Shown here: piece by piece, positions 47,376 through 61,265 of the stretch
Layout of the letters: each line of letters starts with the position of its first letter
Position numbering within the stretch: the first letter of the stretch is position 1
Assembly (NCBI GenBank): GCA_012064415.1
Contig: SSNU01000249.1
Location: 186,001 to 250,000 of the forward strand
Source: Gyrodactylus bullatarudis
Taxonomy: Eukaryota > Platyhelminthes > Monogenea > Gyrodactylidea > Gyrodactylidae
Length of the DNA: 64,000 nt
Direction: 5' to 3'
Notes under the pieces: model-generated
Database searches by the model: none
Told to the model about the DNA's origin: nothing
Seen by the model: the letters and a program-made list of their open reading frames with translations, nothing else
Translations under genes and position numbers: made by a program

Positions 47376-47945
47376 TAGTTGACATGAAGATGAGAATTCA
47401 CTTCTTTGTTCGGAAAGCCAGAAAAAATTATTATCGAATATCATAATAAAATAAGCCAATTACTTGTGAAAATTAAAAAATTTTCTAAAAAATATTTAAT
47501 CTGACCAAATTTGGCCCGTTTTGTGAATTTCGAAAATGCACCAAATTTCCACTTTTTCAACACTTGAGCTCAAAATTTTTATCGATTTCAAAGATTTGAA
47601 CTAGTTAAATGCAGATATTTGAGATCAAAATTAGACAAAGAATTCGAATTGGGCCGTGGAGGAAGAAAGGATTCCACTGTTTCAAGAAAAAGTTAAGCTT
47701 TTAAATTTTGGATCATTCCCCATCGTGATAATCAATAAATTCATTTTTTTCGATTTACCACAATAATGACGAATTTCTGTGATTTTCTGCAGCCAAATTC
47801 GAATTCTTTGTCTAATGTTGATCTCAAATATCTCCATTTAACTAGTTCAAATTTTTGAAATCGATAAAAATTTTGAGCTCAAAGTGGAAATTTGGTAATT
47901 TTTTTCGAACAAAAATATAGAGTTTTTTGTAAAATTAGGTTTACA
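47376..47945. repeat. Foldback family 1, copy f
   Basis: Begins AGTTGACATGAAGATGAGAA, centre includes CACAATAATGACGAATTTCT and ATTCGAATTCTTTGTCTAAT, right arm shortened to GAGTTTTTTGTAAAATTAGG. Clearly related to copy c but diverged. Confidence 0.65.
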
Positions 47946-48648
47946 TTCGATGAAAAAATTGGCCTTGTTGTGTTAGTATTATCATCTTTGCTGTTAGGAT
48001 TGTTTGCTTTTGAAAAATGCAATATAATTTTGGTTTCTCGAAAAATCAAATAAAAAAGTGGCAATTTGAATACCCAAACATGCAAGTAGACTGTTGAAAT
48101 ATGATAAAATGAAGTTTTGAACATTTGATTTGAGTTTATGAGAATGATAAATAATATTTTTCTTTGAATTTTTGAGTAAAATTAGGACTTAATATTACTA
48201 AGGCATCTTTTCATAGACTTATTGATATGTCTTCAGGCCTTGCTGCCATTCATCCATGCATATGAAAAAAACCTTTATTTCACAAAATAGGCTGAAGAAT
48301 AGAACTCGAAGTAACTAAACACTTTTCCCCTAAAAATCTAAGAGTACACTTTTAGAGTATTTATATTATTTTACATGATAGACATCGTATGATAATCTAG
48401 ATTTCTTAGATCCTCTTATTTTCACATCAGCTACAGCATTTACAAGTGTGTTTCATAGCACTATAAGAGAATAACCATCGATTGGAGATATTAGAGCAGC
48501 CATGTACTTTCTGCCCATTTGTAATGCGTTGCTAATGAAATGTATTGCAATTGATATTATAATATTTTATTCATCTAAATTACAAATTAACTGTCACTTT
48601 TTTAAACGTGATTCTTTTATTTTATACGTATTTTGTGATAAATGTTGA

Positions 48649-48716
48649 TCAGTAATGAGTATAACGTGTTTTGCTTGCTACCTGACAATTTTGACTTTTG
48701 GCTTGCATTGGTCTAT
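48649..48716 (-). other. Exon-like segment, related to 24739-24827
   Basis: Minus strand: TTTTTCTACAG acceptor-like site (48717-48718), then DRPMQAKSQNCQVASKTRYT to a stop at 48649-48651. Upstream, the frame stays open to an ATG at 48855, but the match to the 24.8-kb copy begins only at the acceptor-like site. Function unknown; see the related entry. Confidence 0.3.
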
Positions 48717-48911
48717 CTGTAGAAAAATACGAAGAGGACATAGTATTTCTTAAAAAATAAATAAAAGTTATAATGATTGGTAGAAGTAGATTCGATCGGA
48801 ATATATCAGAATAATGATTTCCAATTAAATTTTCAGATTTATTTGAACACTTCATTATATTATTAAAAACAAACTAATACCAAAATTTGTATTTATTTAA
48901 ACTGAACCCAA

Positions 48912-49322
48912 TTAACATGAAAATGAGAATTTATTATTTTTACAAGAAAATAATTTTTTCCGGATAGCCAGGAAAAAATTTATTCGTGATAATTGAAAAA
49001 TTCAAATGGTTTGTTTTCCCACAATGATGACGAATTTCTGTGGACTCCTTTGAAGGTGAACTCAAATTCTTCGTCTAATCTTGATCTGGAATGTCAATTT
49101 CGAATTGCTTTAAATCTTCGGAATCGATAAAAATTTTTGAGGCTGAAAAAGTGGGATATTGAGTCATTTTCAAAATTTGTGAAATTTTGGCTAGATTTAA
49201 TCTTTTTCAGGATTTTTTTCGATTCATGGGCTTACTTAATTCAAAAAATAATTTTTTTCCCTGGTCATCCAGAAAAAATATTGATTTTTCAGTAAATTCT
49301 CATCTACATGTCAGTCAGGTTC
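48912..49322. repeat. Foldback family 1, copy g (internally deleted)
   Basis: Begins AACATGAAAATGAGAATTTA and ends AAATTCTCATCTACATGTCA; shorter than copy c (about 410 bp) with much of the left half missing. Confidence 0.6.
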
Positions 49323-49439
49323 AGATTTATCATTTGAACCTATAATCTGTAGAAATAAAAAAATTCTAATTTCGAGAATGCACCAAATATTATTTGTTAT
49401 CAGATAACCAATTCTTAAAGGGTTAACCCTTTCGATAAA

Positions 49440-51310
49440 TCTATCCTCGTATGGCCTGGTCTAAACTACTATGCCTGCTCAACTCTAATAAACACTCCTC
49501 AATTAATAACTTTTCAAACTCAGATGACTCTACTTTTTGCCATAATATCAACGAATATTTCGTTTCTAATTTTAATACTCCAGAAATATGTTCTTACAAA
49601 TCATCTAATGACATTCCACCTTGTCTTGTTGCCTCTGATATTATTAGTCTGCTTAAAAGTAGCAATTCTCTTAACAGATTGGACTGCTACTTCAATTCTT
49701 TCAATCTCCTACTTTCTCTCCCCAATTACTTTATTATAGGTCTTGCTCAATATCTTAACTATTGCAATAGTCAAAATGTCATCCCTAGTGATTGGCTAAA
49801 AGTAATTATCACTCCTATACCTAAATTAACGAAATATTCCTCAATTGAAGAGCTGAGGCCTATTTCTTCACTAAACATTTTTTTATCTATCATTGATACC
49901 TTACCTTTTATATCACTGATTGTCTTCCTCTTCTTTTTCCTGATGCCACTCAACATGGATTCATTTGTGGCCGTAATACTGGAACCAACATTTTATCTTT
50001 TCTCAATTATTCTTTAGCCATTAAATCCTCTCATAAATATATTATCATCTATTACATAGATCTATCAAAAGCCTTTGATAAATTGAAATTCTCTTATATA
50101 AGTAAAAAACTCTCCGATTTTAATATTAATTCTCATATCTCTAATCTTGTTATGAACTTTCTTACTAATAGATCTCAAAAAACAAAATTTAAAAATCACC
50201 TGAGTTCGTCATTAAAAATAACATCTGGTGTTCCGCAAGGTTCTTCTATTGGACCTCTTCTTTTTAACTTATGTATGGCTGATATTCAGGTGACTGATGA
50301 TATTGGTCGTCTATTTAAATTTGCCGATGATATTAAATTTGTCTTTCCAGTTGACAATGTTATGGATATATTTAAAATCAATAACTACTTCAAATCACTG
50401 AAAGAATCTCTTAATTCAATGGGACTGGAAATCAACCGAAATAAATGTAGGATTATGCTACCTAACGGTCTGCCGGAATCATTTTTGAACAATCTCCTCA
50501 TTCCCGGAGAATTTGTTCTTGACACTTCAGACCTTGGATTTCAAATCTCCTCTAATCTTAAAATTTCACCCACAGCGAAGATAGGCACCATTAACAAACG
50601 TCTCTACTGTATTAACCGGTTCTTGTCTTCACCGTTAATTAAACTCAAAGCATATAAAAGCTTAGTTTTGCCCCACTTTGACTATGTTTCGCCTCTTACC
50701 CCAAGCATGACTTATAAAAGTGCTATTGAGCTTGAACATATTCAATACAGGTTCCTAAAATCCATCTACCCTTGCCTCTATCCATATAATGACCTGATAA
50801 TATCATCTGGCTTTTCGCCACTGTGGGTCAGGAGGATGGCTTTTGTAGTAAAATTTTTCCTGAAATTTGTCTCAAATGTTAATAAAGGCTACAATCTCAG
50901 GAATGCCTGTTATGAGGACAATTTCTTAGCTCCTCACTTTAAACTTTTACAAAAAAAATTCAATCTCCAAGAATGTGACAATCTTAATGATCTTAAATCT
51001 ATAATTTCTCATATAAGATCTAAAATTGACTATTCAAAATCCCTTCTTTTCCCCCACCTTCATTAATCTTATCTTTTTGATCGAATATTTATTTGAAAAT
51101 ATCATGGAATTTCAGTATCTGACTTTTCGACTGCTCCTAACTTAAGTTGAGGAAATAGGGAAGATTGACTATTTATGAGCCAACACTGCAGATTTCCCAA
51201 TGACGAGGTCGATCTGTTATTTGAACTTTTCAAAAAACTAATTTTGTAATAATTTCTTTATAATAATGATTTTCTTTTATATTTAATAAATGTATAATTT
51301 CAAAGAAAAA
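49440..51310 (+). mobile_element. Non-LTR retrotransposon C, 5'-truncated, nearly open RT
   Basis: Two frames, 49451 to about 49900 and about 49940-51066, read as one reverse transcriptase with a single shift in between. Seen: linker MAWSKLLCLLNSN, fingers DWLKVIITPIPKL and LRPISSLNIFLSIID, motif A IDLSKAFDKL, motif B SGVPQGSSIGPLLFNL, the catalytic FADD box in LFKFADDIKFVFP, then the thumb with LVLPHFDYVSP and LEHIQYRFLKSIYP to the stop at 51064-51066. Followed by about 240 bp of 3' UTR ending in an A-run near 51310. The endonuclease and ORF1 are missing. It is the best preserved copy of the family seen at 53100, 60800 and, more distantly, 14570-18431. Confidence 0.9.
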
Positions 51311-52784
51311 AAATACCATAGCTAAACGAAGAAAGTTTTAAGTTTGATTCTCTCACAGAATTACTTGAAATGTGATGATAAAAAAAAATTTATCAATTTA
51401 TGAAAAAATTTTATTCCACTTAATTTCATCAGGTTCTGATTTATATTAAAATCCCCATCTAGTAAGTAATTTAAAGTGAAATTTCACCAGTTAGAGGATT
51501 TGTTCGGAAATTAATTGCTACGAACACTCAGTTAAAGTCAAAAGAGATTTTATAAATTTCATTCGATCTGATAATAACTTAGTTATTGTAGATTTAAGGT
51601 AATAATAATGAGGTTGGAATTTATTCCATTTGTTGTCGGAACTCTTTTGCTTAATATTGTAGAAATCAGAACTATGCCTGAAATTAATCCTCTCGACAAA
51701 ATAGATTCTTTTCAATTCTTGGTGATTCATTGATAAATTGTAATTATTGACAATGTAGCTAAAGTTCCATTATATGTTCCATTATTGTTTACATTGATAG
51801 CCTGTGAAAGAGAATTTCTATTCATATTCTGTTAAAAGACTCTTGGAAAGGGGAAACTATGGTCTAATATTTATGCAAATATATAGATATTTATATATTC
51901 TCAGAGTACTCCAAAAACTACTCCTGAGAACTACAAAACACTCATTGAATGGGTTGTGTGTGTAAAAAATTGAGGGTAAATCTTTGATCAATCTATCCTC
52001 AAGTGGCTTCTCAACATTCTCCTCCTTATTATCAAGATTAACCCCGGAATCTAATGACTCATACTCATTTTACAATTCACTTCTTTCCTCCAATATGACA
52101 ATTTCAAAATGTACTTGAAGAAATTGTTGAATTTCCCCCTCTTCATACCATGATTATTTAATCAGAAATTATTATATTCTACCAAGTATTCATTTACTAT
52201 TTAAGAACAAGAAATAAAATAAATCTTGGCCGACACTTTTAAAGTTTAAATTTTAAACTATGAAGAGTGGGCAACTCATGGATAAAATAGTAAATGATTG
52301 AAAAGGAAAAGTTTAAATGCACACCGGATGTAGGGCTCAATATCAAAAAAACACACCCTTTTATTACATTGGCCTTGTTATGATCTTTCTCTCTGTTTAA
52401 AGCCATTTAGTTTTTGTGTAGAATGAGTTAAGAGTTGGATAAATTGTATCAAGTTTGTATTTCTTTATCACAAGTACTACAACTATTCTATTTTACATTT
52501 GTTTAAAAAAACTTTTGTAACGATTTCTTTGTTTAATTATTAACTTGGAAAATGATATTTTTGGAGATATCAGGTGTCAATTAATTCAATCATTTATTTT
52601 CTATCTACATTTCATGAATCAAAAATCTGACTGGTAGAGCTGACTAAAAATTCCGTTTTTTATCTTACTTCTTGCTACTTGAAGATTTACTTGAGTCCAG
52701 AGGGCTCTATGTTAATAGAGATAAAAACAAAAAATAATGCGCCCATTGAGTCTCCCTGCAACCCTCTTTAAAAGTCGGTTGATA
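51311..52784. other. 1.5 kb with no gene seen
   Basis: AT-rich sequence without reading frames, repeats within the window or RNA signals that I can support. Confidence 0.4.
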
Positions 52785-53830
52785 TGATTCAAATCATATG
52801 AAGTTGGGAATCTAGGAATTTTACGAAAACCTCGACCTTTTCATTAAAAATTTGATTTGTTAAACAATTTTTGGAATCCTACTCATGTTACCCAATTTAC
52901 GAATTTGGCACTAGCTGTCTTCAAAATTCTTGTTTTTGTTAGAAATAAAATTTATATTGAAAAAGAAAAATAATGGTATGCAAAATAATAATAGGATATA
53001 ATGCAAATAGTAGATCTTGTTTTGGTATAAAGACAAGGAAGAAACATAAACCATGAATAAGTTTAAATAAGCAGTTTATCTGAAAAAATTAAATCGAAAA
53101 TCACCTGGTTGGTTCTACTCAATGAAGATCTGGATATAGGAGAGATTGGGAGTAGTCAATTTTAGATCGGATATGTTTAGTAATACTTTTTATGGAATTG
53201 AGATTGTCACAATTTGGCAAGTCGTATTTTTCGTTAAGTTATTATAAGTAGTGAGTAAATAGTTATATTCATAAGTAGTATTTCTCATATTATAGGATCG
53301 TTCAATTTTAATTGAAGATTCAGAGAATTTTTTATGATGAATGCATAGCGGCGGACCCATAAAGGATTGAGGCTAGACGCGGAGATGCGAGCATTGTGTG
53401 AATTGAGTTCGGGAAAAAGAAAAAAAATAAATCTTCATTGAATTTTTTCGATTCTTCTGGCTTGGTCATTAGTCAAGTTTATTAATAAGGGTGAGATATA
53501 GTCAAAGTGTGTGAGCACTAATGGCTTGTATGCCTTAATTCTTAAAGATAATGATTTTGAAAATTTAAGAATTGCCATGACCATGGAGTTTATTTTGGGT
53601 AGATTTGAGGAGGGATCAATTTTTAGTTTTGAGTTAATACCGAAACCTAGATCAGAAGTGAAGGAGACAATTTCTCCAGGAAGTAGAAAGGATTCGTTGA
53701 GGGTTGCAGGGAGGCCCGATGGGATCATGATTATTTTTCTTCATATCGTGGGCTAGACTCCAAAAAATCTTTATCAATATCCATTTCTTGATGAAAAAAT
53801 TGAGAATTTTGTAAAAATCATATGAATATT
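52785..53830. repeat. Foldback family 2 remnant split by a non-LTR fragment
   Basis: The left part (52785-52930: TTGATATGATTCAAATCATA, GAAGTTGGGAATC, TTTTACGAAAACC) and the right part (53745-53830: TTCTTGATGAAAAAATTGAG, TTTTGTAAAAATCATA) resemble opposite arm ends of family 2, with a non-LTR piece in reverse orientation between them. Diverged; the pairing of the two parts is an inference. Confidence 0.4.
53100..53745 (-). mobile_element. Non-LTR retrotransposon D, 3' fragment
   Basis: Minus strand 53728-53435 reads LNESFLLPGEIVSFTSDLGF, then KAYKPLVLTHFDYISPLL, the thumb region of element C. After a decayed stretch, IRSKIDYSQSLLYPDLH with its stop (about 53180-53100) matches the C-terminus of C. 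Internal deletions and stops. Confidence 0.8.
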
Positions 53831-56800
53831 TTTATTTATCCATATTGAATCATTTCTAACAAATAAATCCTAATATTTGATGAGTGGTTAAAAATTTTGA
53901 ATAAAACCCTTTTAACTATATTTTCAAAATAACTTGATTAAATATTGAAATTGTTTAATTTATTTGAAAAACTCACTGATTATCTGATAAGAAGAAATGT
54001 AAATAAATAATCATTCAATCTAACAGCTCCAACAGTATTTAGTTCAGACAATATTTACAATTTCTTTATCAATTAATGAAAAATACAATTTTAGACAACT
54101 CTTTCATACAGTGCATTCATTTGAAAATACAATTTCAATTCACTTTGTAGTCTCTTTCGTATGCTGAGAAAATAAAAAGTTATCAATCTAAATGATCATG
54201 AATAAAACCTGTTTCTATCTAACCATAATCTTGATCAACCATTCAAGGAATACCCACTTGGAATTAGAAGTTTTTGTTGGTTGATCATTTAAGATTCACA
54301 AATAAAATCTTCAGATGAGCACAAGAAATCCCTTTCAAGTTGATTCCGGATAGAAGGAAATAGAGAATTTGTAGTTGGCAAAAATAATGTAAATCTGCGT
54401 AATAGCCCCTCTTTTTTTCAATACTGATGAAATGAGTCATCTTCAATTGTTAAAATAATAACAAAGGAGGATATATAGTTACATTTAACAAGGATGATTT
54501 GATGAAGATCTTAATCAAGTAGAACAAAATCAAGATCGCATTTATATTCCAGGAACTATGTGTAGAAAATAAAATATATAAACTCGAATATATATAAATG
54601 AATGAATACATTAAATCGACTTGTCATATAAACTTGTACTTAATTTTAAAAATGAACCATTTCCATGTATAAATAAACAATAGATTGCCCAGGTCAAGTC
54701 AAATCTCCATTAGATTGCTATTACATTTAAAAGAAGTTGGCAATACTTACTTACTTGAATATTTTTTCGTGGGTCAAAATGTATCTCATACACATTTACA
54801 CATAAATTTTCTATTAATCATCATTTATCCAGATTGTTTATCTTAATTATGATGATGATACCAGGGAGAGAAAACTTGATCCTTAGTTTATTAGAAGCTT
54901 CTAAATTATACAATTAATACTATATTAGATAGTTTTTTAGTATTACAACCCCCTCCCCCTTATATGGGTCTCATACTTTTAATTGGGTAGGGGTTTGCTA
55001 AGGTTTTTCTCCATGTGAAAAGTAATTTGATGAAAGAATACCCTAGAATAGATGAATGAATATTATTCATTGAATAATGATACTGTTTTTGACCTCAAAT
55101 GTATTAATAATACCAGTCCTACTAGTAAGTAAATTGGTTGAGGATAAATTCGAATATATTTACCTATTTTTCACCAAGATAATCATAATAGTTATTCAAA
55201 TGTTTGTCATGAGAGAAAAAAAAATAATAAAAAAAGTGTATAAACCCTATCCCTGGTGGTTTAAGAAAGACACACTCGAAATCCACGCATATTGGTTTAT
55301 AATACGCATGTAAAAATTTTGTCATAAGCTTGGTGACAAGTAAAAATATTAAATTTTCAGGTCACTTGAGTAAAAAATCGTCTAAAAAATTCACCAAAGA
55401 CTGAGAAATAGTAGAAGCCTTGCAAATTTATATATAAGAGAAAAATAACTATTTTTCAATGAATTTTACTGCGAAAAATGACAAAATCATGGTATTTATA
55501 AAGTTTATGCAGCATTTCAAACAGAAATAGGGTTTATAGTAAAAATTGAGTATTTTTAAGAAGTTTAGAGAAATTTCTGGGAAATGATTTTACGAATAAT
55601 GGGATTTTTATTTTGATTTCGAGAAAATGTGATTTCATAGGAATATTTGATTAAATCACGTAAAATTGTTGGGGAAAATAAAATTTGGTATCACCCTACT
55701 TTGGTAATTCAAATGTGTATCATAGAAGTTATATTTTTTTAGATCTTACTCTTTTTTCCATTGGACCTAAATGAAATCTTGAAAAATAACCAAAACTATA
55801 ATGGTTTTTAAAAAGGTTATTTTGAAACTGGTTGAATATTTTCAAATTTCATTCGTTTCATAGTATATGATGATTTATGAATATCATCTGTATTTTGCTT
55901 CAATAATCTAAATGCACATCTGAGATTATGATTTTTGAAAATATTTTATGATCTGGAAAATATTCAATTTTAAAGTCATTCAGTCAGTCTTGGTACGAAG
56001 AGGGCAATTGCTAAGCAAGATATTTACCCATCTTACTGAATGGTACAGTTTCCTGTATCGTAAAAAAGTTTTCAACTCATCTCAGAAGTGATGCTTTGAA
56101 GAATTTTTTCATTGTAATTTTATCTAATTTCATCGAGGTTATCTCAATAATACTTGTTCTAAAGGTTATCGAACCACTTAGTATTGTTGTTTTCTTTAAA
56201 TGAAAAGAATCTATTGATACAATTTTAAGGGTCAATATTGATCGGTTAATTTATCTCCATTTTTACATCTGTGTAGGATGGGAATTTTTAAATAATTTTA
56301 TCAATTAAAATTGTATGAATTGCCAAAGGGAAGGAGTTAATTATTTATTTTCTTGAAATAGGCATTGGCAATTCGTTTATACCAAAACCCTTTCCTCGGT
56401 TCACCCTTCAATCAACCTAGCAACAAAAGCAATTATTTTATTTCATACACATTGGTAGTTATCAAAAACTTTAAATGAATAAATCTCTAATCAAAACATT
56501 GCATCGTGTTTTCTTTAGTGTGCATTACTTAAATAAATTTGCTACTTTTAAAATCTCTGACCTCAAATTCAATTTGTAATACCACTCTTATCTCTCTTTC
56601 TCTATGCATTTATCCGAGGAGCGTAGTTCTTCTTATACATAAGAACTAATTTACCGAATCCATCTATCTATCTGACTGACTGATGATCCATAACTAATTT
56701 TCCTCTTAGTTATTTGGATTTTATATCAATCTGATAATTGAAACATTGATTTATTACTCCAAGGTTAATCAGATATTCAGATAATCCGATCAAGTTTTAT

Positions 56801-59257
56801 AGTGTAATTTTTCGAGTAAAATATCAATATTTAGATTTTCCATCAAGAGCTCGAGAATGATGAGATAATATTATTTAAACCTAATAAAGACTCGTATTTT
56901 AATATTTTTTCCGATTACGAGTTTTAGTTCAGGAGTTATCGATATCGGAGTTGGGTCTTTTTTTGATTCAATAGTTGGATTCCTCAATAAAGCTCCCTAT
57001 TTGAATTCTACAGGTATGATTACTTCGTAGAAGTTATCTTATCCATTACCCTCAGTCATAGGTTTTCATAAAAAGGTTTTTAAAAAGTCAACGTGTTTGA
57101 TATAGCCAAGATTTTTGTATATTCCAGGAGATTAATAGATTTCCTATCTAATGGGGGTAAATGAAGTATTTCTGAGACTAATAGTAATAATAATGAGTTA
57201 CCAAAATGGTATGATAGAAATAACCCAGTGAAGGGTTTAAAACTGTATTGATAGACACATCCTGATTCAAACATATAGGACTACCGAATAGTTTAGTATT
57301 AAGTATAAGGGTTAATTCCAAAAAAACACCCCAAGAAAATTTTTTTCATTAATCACTCAGAAGGAAATATTTTTCTAAAAATAACCCCAAAAATCACACC
57401 AATGAAAAATTTCAACGCTTCCTCAAATCAATTATTCTTATTTCGAAGAATATTGAGCTGAATACAATTAATTAATCATGCTAAACCAGATCAAGTGATT
57501 CAAATCATTATCGTTTGTGAGTTTAATTTCTACTTCTTGATCATTTTTACTACTTACGATTCTCAAATATCTGGCTTTCTTGCTAATTCTGATCATGAAA
57601 AGCCCCTTTCAGTTCAGATTTTAAAAATATGGGATTTTGACGCCAAAATTGAAATTTTAAAATATTTTTTTCTTCAAACTGTATTCGGAGTCTTTATATC
57701 TTTATTCTTAAAAAACGTTCTTCAAATTGGAGGAAACTTGCTATCACGTTTCATTTGTTATTAAATTTGGGTTTCTCTATTATTCCGATAACACACAAAA
57801 AAACGTGAGCTTGAATTACAAGTTGATAACTACAAAAAATGGTTACATAAGTTCACTTTAATATAAACATTATGTGAAATTTACAGTGTTTAGGTGTTAT
57901 ATTTGGTTGAAATTCAATATCTCATGGTCAAATTTTCGAATAGGAAATAAATCAATCCGGTCAATCAAAAATATTTTTAAAAAGTCCGGCACTACTTTCC
58001 ACAAAAAAGTTTTCTTAACATGGAAAAGCTTTGATGTAAGGCTAGATTTTATAATGATTCATTGGATTACCACTTGAAATTTTCGAAAGAGAATCCGAAA
58101 AGATTAAAAGGTTGGATTAGGATTTGTCTTAGATACAACTTTTATGGCTTTTGAAACATAAACATTTTATAACCTTTAAATGAATTTTATAAAATTCACA
58201 TTGATTATCTTGTGACTTATTTATTAAAACTTCATGGCAGAATTAAAAATTAAATTATTCTCAGATTTATTAAACTCCTCGTTCTCGAATTAACAGATCT
58301 TAGAAACATTCACTGTAAAGTACCGCTTTTTTCTAAATCGCAAAAGTGTGTTCAATTCTTATAGTTGAACCTGAATCTATATTTTAAAAGTCTCGAATAT
58401 TCATGATTCATATTGAAAAGATTATATTCAAATATAAAGAAATGTAAAGTTTGGCCGTTTTGGCACAGATGGTATCAAATTTTACATCAAAATCAGCTTT
58501 CAAAAAATTTCTAACTCTAAAGAACGGTGCTCTAATGCACTGACTAAATCCGTTATAACTTTTGAGCTCATTTTCAAGTTTTAAGGAGCCCATATCTGGA
58601 ATTTAATTCTATCTGCTTTATTCGTAAAATTAAACAGTTTTAACTAATTTATCTCAGCACCACATGTAACCGATAAGTTGAATATGCAAGAAATTCATTT
58701 GATGAAATATTTTCTGAAAGGAACTGCCATCAAAACATATTCAACACGTTTTATCTAAAGTACAAAGATATCATAACCGACAAGTGGAGTTGAAATTCAA
58801 AAAGAATTTACTAAATAAACAACTGGAATTTATTTGTCTTTATCCATTCTGAAAGCAGAAAAAGGCGTTTAAATATATGCTAGTGGCAGTAACATTTCAA
58901 TAATAAGAAGAAAAAGTTATCACGCAATTTAGAGATAAATTTACTTACATTCATTTATAATTCCATCTGTGATTTTTTTTATCAAAAATTTTCTTCTCTG
59001 CCCTTTTCTTTTGTATTAAAGAAGGTGAATTTTTCACATTGCTCATTGTTTTCACCGTGAAGAATTCCTTTAAAATATACTTGGCTTAGATCATAGTCAG
59101 AAGAGTAAATATTTTCAATTTGAGCTGCAATCTTAACCCCTAATGTCCCACTGTACCTTTAAAGACACATACCACTTATTATTATACTCAGTATTAAAAA
59201 AAGGATTTGGCGTGATTAGGCATTTTGGATTAGTCTAAAAATAAATTAATTGATCTC
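53831..59257. other. 5.4 kb with no gene seen
   Basis: AT-rich, with no recognisable coding exon or RNA. Short frames (for example 55077-55313, 57495-57764) are low-complexity, Ile/Phe/Lys-rich translations typical of AT-rich noise. An exon of a gene with very long introns could be missed here. Confidence 0.4.
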
Positions 59258-59258
59258 A

Positions 59259-59392
59259 TTGCCCGGTATGGCGTAGTGGTATCTCTCCCACCTTCCATTC
59301 TTGTTCAAACCCTCCCACATTTGTTCCCTGATTTGTAAAAATCATTATTTCTATGAATAAATATAAATGTTTCAAATTCAAAAAAAATTCAT
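59259..59392 (+). mobile_element. tRNA-derived SINE
   Basis: GCCCGGTATGGCGTAGTGGT carries a good polymerase III A box (TGGCGTAGTGG), and GTTCAAACC at about 59313-59321 fits the B box, about 43 bp downstream as in tRNA genes. The tRNA-like head cannot fold into a proper anticodon arm, and the unit ends in a short unrelated body and an A-rich tail (TTCAAAAAAAATTC), typical of a SINE of roughly 130 bp. A tRNA pseudogene is the alternative. Confidence 0.65.
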
Positions 59393-60799
59393 TACCTTTC
59401 ATGTATTTCCTTTTATAAGTAAGAAAACTCTCACAATTAATCTCATCTCAACATCAAATAAGTTGAAATTATTCAGTTTTATATTCAAAAAATATTTTCT
59501 AGTTTTTTCTCAAGTTGTATAGATCGCACTTTTAGTTAATCCGCTAGAGGACTAATGAAAGCAAATGATATAAGAAGTAATTATATTTTTCGATTCATTT
59601 AAACAAGTATTTAATCTTTGTTCGAAAGAATGTCAGAGATCTTCATTTTTTTAGAATAAAAGTGGGAAAAAACTATGATATGAGGTTATCGAAAGGACTT
59701 TGATCTTTTGAAAGATATGAACTAAGTACTAATTTAAATGATGGTCAATCATGTGGAAAATACATTGCCTATAGAAAAGTAATAAATTTTATTTGCCCTC
59801 AACGATGCTCCATGCCTTAATTAAGAGTTGATGTTTCAACCGAGAAGATCACTTTGAAGATCAAAATGAAAATAAAACCATAAAAATTTACCTAATTTCC
59901 TGGTAATTTCTTTCAACATGTGAAAAAATACTCGATATTTACTATAAACACTATTTTTATTCAAAATTTTGAAAAAAAATTCAAAACTTTAATTTTGTCC
60001 TTTCTCGTAGTAAAATTCATTGATAAAATCCTGGCGCGTGTCCTTTTTGAACGAGATTTTGTATATCAGAATAAATCCGAAAAAGTATGGTTTTATAGGA
60101 AAAATGCTTGGTTTTCGATAATTTTCAAAATGAGATTAAGGCTGGGAAAAGTTGACCTACTTTACTATAGCTATAGATCACAATGATAGAGAAACATGAA
60201 ATAACCTTATTTTCTGATTCAACATTGAACCTTATTGCAGGGAAATTTCACCAGGTCTTGTTATGATAGTTTTGTAATCTAGACTCTAGATTCTAGAGCC
60301 TCCAAAATTATTAAAATGCTAACATTGATTGATTCCGTTTCGATGAGGACCAATTAGTAGGAATTAAATAGGTTTTAGTTGCTAAAAAACTGGAAACTTA
60401 TAAGCATAAAGAAAAAATAATTTGATTTGAAAGAAAATTCATATCATGTGTGAATTAAAAATTTACAATACATCTTCCAGAATGGTATCCCGCACAGTAC
60501 AAGAAATAATTAAATGATACCCAGCAGAAATTATACTCCAGGATAATATCAAGCTGAAAAACTAGACTGGACTATGCAGAAGAGAAAAAAAAACAACTTT
60601 TTGTTATCAATTTATTTATCATGCAAAGCAAGCGTATTTAATTATTCATCCACTATGATAGAGTATGTGATTTATCTGTTACAATGATTCTGGAAATATA
60701 TGTGAGTCTGAGGGTTCCTTAGTAAAGCAGGTAATCTGGATACTCGGTCAAAGATAACAGACAAAGTTGAAAGAATAAATCCTAAAATCCATATATTGA
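59393..60799. other. 1.4 kb with no gene seen
   Basis: AT-rich. A short palindromic cluster of TCTAGA sites at about 60278-60298 is the only local structure. No supported gene. Confidence 0.4.
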
Positions 60800-61100
60800 C
60801 CTAATTATTATCTGGTTTTCATCCCTGTTGGTCTCGAGGTTAGCTTTTGTAGTAAAGATGTTCATAAAATTTGTCTCTAAAATAAATAAAGGCTACACAT
60901 TTTAGATTATTAAAGAAAATAATGATGATCCCAAATCTAAAATTGACTAATCTTGACCCTTTCTGATCGAGTATTTACTTGAAAATATCATCTGTCTGAT
61001 TAGACTGCTTCTAACTTGATGCTTCTAAATAATGAGGATAAAATGCTAACTGTTCGATGACGAAGTCGAAATTCTTATCCTCTATTTGCTTGAATATCTA
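60800..61100 (+). mobile_element. Non-LTR retrotransposon E, 3' fragment
   Basis: Matches the end of element C with internal deletions: TTAGCTTTTGTAGTAAAGAT, AATAAATAAAGGCTACA, CTAAAATTGACTA, GATCGAGTATTTACTTGAAA, and the 3' UTR phrase GATGACGAAGTCGA. Stops throughout. It ends about 170 bp before the hammerhead ribozyme. Confidence 0.75.
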
Positions 61101-61265
61101 TTTTAATCCTTAAAGTCCCACTGGGTTACTTCTATCACATGTCATTTTAGCAACTCATTATTATGTATTTAACCCCCAGAAAATACTTCGTTTGCCCCCC
61201 ATTCGAAAGGAAATTTATTAATCTCGTGGAATACGCAAAGATCTTAGCTCTATATCGGGCTATAC

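Noticed and set aside
59259..59332. Functional tRNA gene
   Set aside because: A and B boxes are present but no anticodon stem or matching acceptor stem can be drawn; SINE preferred.
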